A DNA stretch of 64,000 bases from Aliikangiella sp. G2MR2-5 (GTDB lineage: Bacteria; Pseudomonadota; Gammaproteobacteria; Enterobacterales; Kangiellaceae). Shown in pieces: positions 62,894-64,000 of this stretch; within the stretch, counting starts at the first letter, position 1, and every line of letters begins with the position of its first letter. Under the pieces are notes generated by a model that was given only the letters and a program-made list of their open reading frames with translations, was not told the origin of the DNA and did not search any database. The stretch lies in NCBI RefSeq assembly GCF_015687155.1, contig NZ_JADPQF010000006.1, positions 246,044 through 310,043 on the forward strand, given 5' to 3'. Made by a program: the position numbers and the translations under genes.

Positions 62894-63856
62894 ATGACAA
62901 TGAAAATTGATGCCGAAGAATTAATCAGTCTGCTGTATCGAGAATCAACCCGGATAACACCGGATCAGTATCGCGGCTGGGCGCTGGAACAATTGTCCCG
63001 GGTGATCGATTTCGATGCAGCCTTCTGGGGGAGCGGCAATCGCGCTGATCTGCATTTTCACTATGTCAATCACATAGGGCTGGATGACAACTACGCCATG
63101 CGTTTAAAAGAAACGCTGAGTATCAACCCTATCAAGGAAGCAGTTATCGGTAATCTGGGTCGCCCAGTGAATATGACCGACGTCTATAAAGACGACGCCT
63201 TCTACTCTTCCGAGCTATACCACGAACTATTCCAGCCATATGGTATCGAGCGAATTCTTGCCGCCGGACATTTCGACCACGATAATGGTCTGTATTCGTT
63301 AATCAGTCTTTATCGTTTCGATCGCGAGCAGGTGTTTACCGAAGCAGAACGCTCGTTGCAACAAAGACTGGTTTTTCACCTGGTCAGCGCCGTATCCCAC
63401 GCTTTTTTTCTGCACTTACGCGCAGGCCATTTTCTACAACAAACAAAAGATCAGGCGACTTCTGCCATCTGTGATTTCAACGGCTGTTTCCATGAAGTTC
63501 AACCGCGTTTCGTATCGCTGCTTAATCAGTACTTTCCTGAACGTAGCGATTCTAATTTGCCTTTTGAGATCCCTGAGGAAAAAAGCACAATTGAAATCAA
63601 TAACCTGTCTGTCTCGTTTAAACCACTGGGTGATCTGGTGATAGTCTCATTACGCTTACTTGGCCCACTGGATGCACTGAGTAAAAGAGAACAACAAATA
63701 GTTACCTTAATCTGCAAGGGACTCTCGTTTAAAGAAGCCGCCAGACAAATCAATGTCGCCCCCTCGACTGTATCCAACCATATTTACAGAGTTTACGAAA
63801 AGTTGGGGATCAATAGTCGTACTGAACTGGCACAATTGGTTGATGAGCAAAATTAG
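62894..63856 (+). CDS. LuxR-type transcriptional regulator
   Basis: 320 residues. The C-terminal helix-turn-helix LSKREQQIVTLICKGLSFKE then NVAPSTVSNHIYRVYEKLGI is the LuxR/GerE signature (about residues 257-300). The N-terminal 200 residues are of unknown ligand type, possibly GAF-like, and lack the autoinducer-binding signature that I would look for. Divergent from the decarboxylase/reductase pair, so it probably controls it. The remaining 144 nt to the window end have A/T-rich hairpins but no gene. Confidence 0.87.
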   Translation: MTMKIDAEELISLLYRESTRITPDQYRGWALEQLSRVIDFDAAFWGSGNRADLHFHYVNHIGLDDNYAMRLKETLSINPIKEAVIGNLGRPVNMTDVYKDDAFYSSELYHELFQPYGIERILAAGHFDHDNGLYSLISLYRFDREQVFTEAERSLQQRLVFHLVSAVSHAFFLHLRAGHFLQQTKDQATSAICDFNGCFHEVQPRFVSLLNQYFPERSDSNLPFEIPEEKSTIEINNLSVSFKPLGDLVIVSLRLLGPLDALSKREQQIVTLICKGLSFKEAARQINVAPSTVSNHIYRVYEKLGINSRTELAQLVDEQN

Positions 63857-64000
63857 CAATGCAATTACAGATATGGCTAGTAGCTAGCCTTGTAAAGCTT
63901 ATATTCGAATACAGTTTGATCTTGCTGTAGGGGCCGCTTTCTCACTAAAGGGGACTTTCGCTTTTTTGTAAAAAAAGCTTTTCAAAAAAACTTAAAAGCG

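Overview
The window looks like a chromosomal segment of a marine-type gammaproteobacterium. A Kangiellaceae/Oceanospirillales-like host is my guess, based on gene style only: MacAB-like exporter, class I fructose-bisphosphate aldolase, secreted astacin and neutral ceramidase. Both ends are ordinary, denser chromosomal DNA; the middle (about 8.7-58 kb) is AT-rich accessory DNA.

Left core (1-8.64 kb): the end of an outer-membrane-type protein; a three-gene flavin/heme electron-transfer cluster (FMN-binding protein, ApbE-like flavin transferase, four-helix membrane protein with paired His); a leftward MacAB-like operon (adaptor, ATPase, two FtsX/MacB permeases); class I aldolase; and elongator tRNA-Met with a recognisable promoter.

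Islands (8.72-41.34 kb): a 46-bp copy of the tRNA-Met 3' end occurs at 8674, 17635 and 41291, so two elements sit in tandem in this tRNA gene. Element 1 (about 9.0 kb) has a tyrosine integrase with 11-bp-spaced direct repeats at both ends, an AlpA-type regulator, a P2 gpA-like HUH replication protein, a RloA/RloB-like defence pair and a complete Ec67-type retron (msr-msd RNA plus RT with a fused TOPRIM domain). There are no capsid genes, so it resembles a phage satellite or small replicating integrative element. Element 2 (about 23.7 kb) carries a tight type I restriction-modification operon with four extra genes between hsdS and hsdR (a DUF5655 nuclease-like protein and a frameshifted DUF2971 gene among them), followed by an overlapping OLD-like ATPase/TOPRIM gene. 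It also has a second integrase and two arrays of small unrelated genes that look like orphan immunity genes.

Right accessory region (41.4-58.2 kb): a ParE/Phd-type toxin-antitoxin pair; a VWA lipoprotein, sensor kinase and response regulator operon; a 4.2-kb unit (Ig/PKD-alpha/beta-hydrolase-PKD secreted protein plus TetR regulator) bracketed by 350-bp direct repeats, with a third shorter copy at 42.03 kb; a bulb-lectin gene fragment at one repeat edge; an astacin protease; small orphan genes with short tandem repeats; and an HNH protein with an LRR protein and a membrane protein.

Right core (58.4-64 kb): secreted neutral ceramidase; a leftward pair of acetoacetate-decarboxylase-family and ketopantoate-reductase-family genes; and a divergent LuxR-type regulator. 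All family names come from reading motifs; no database search was possible.
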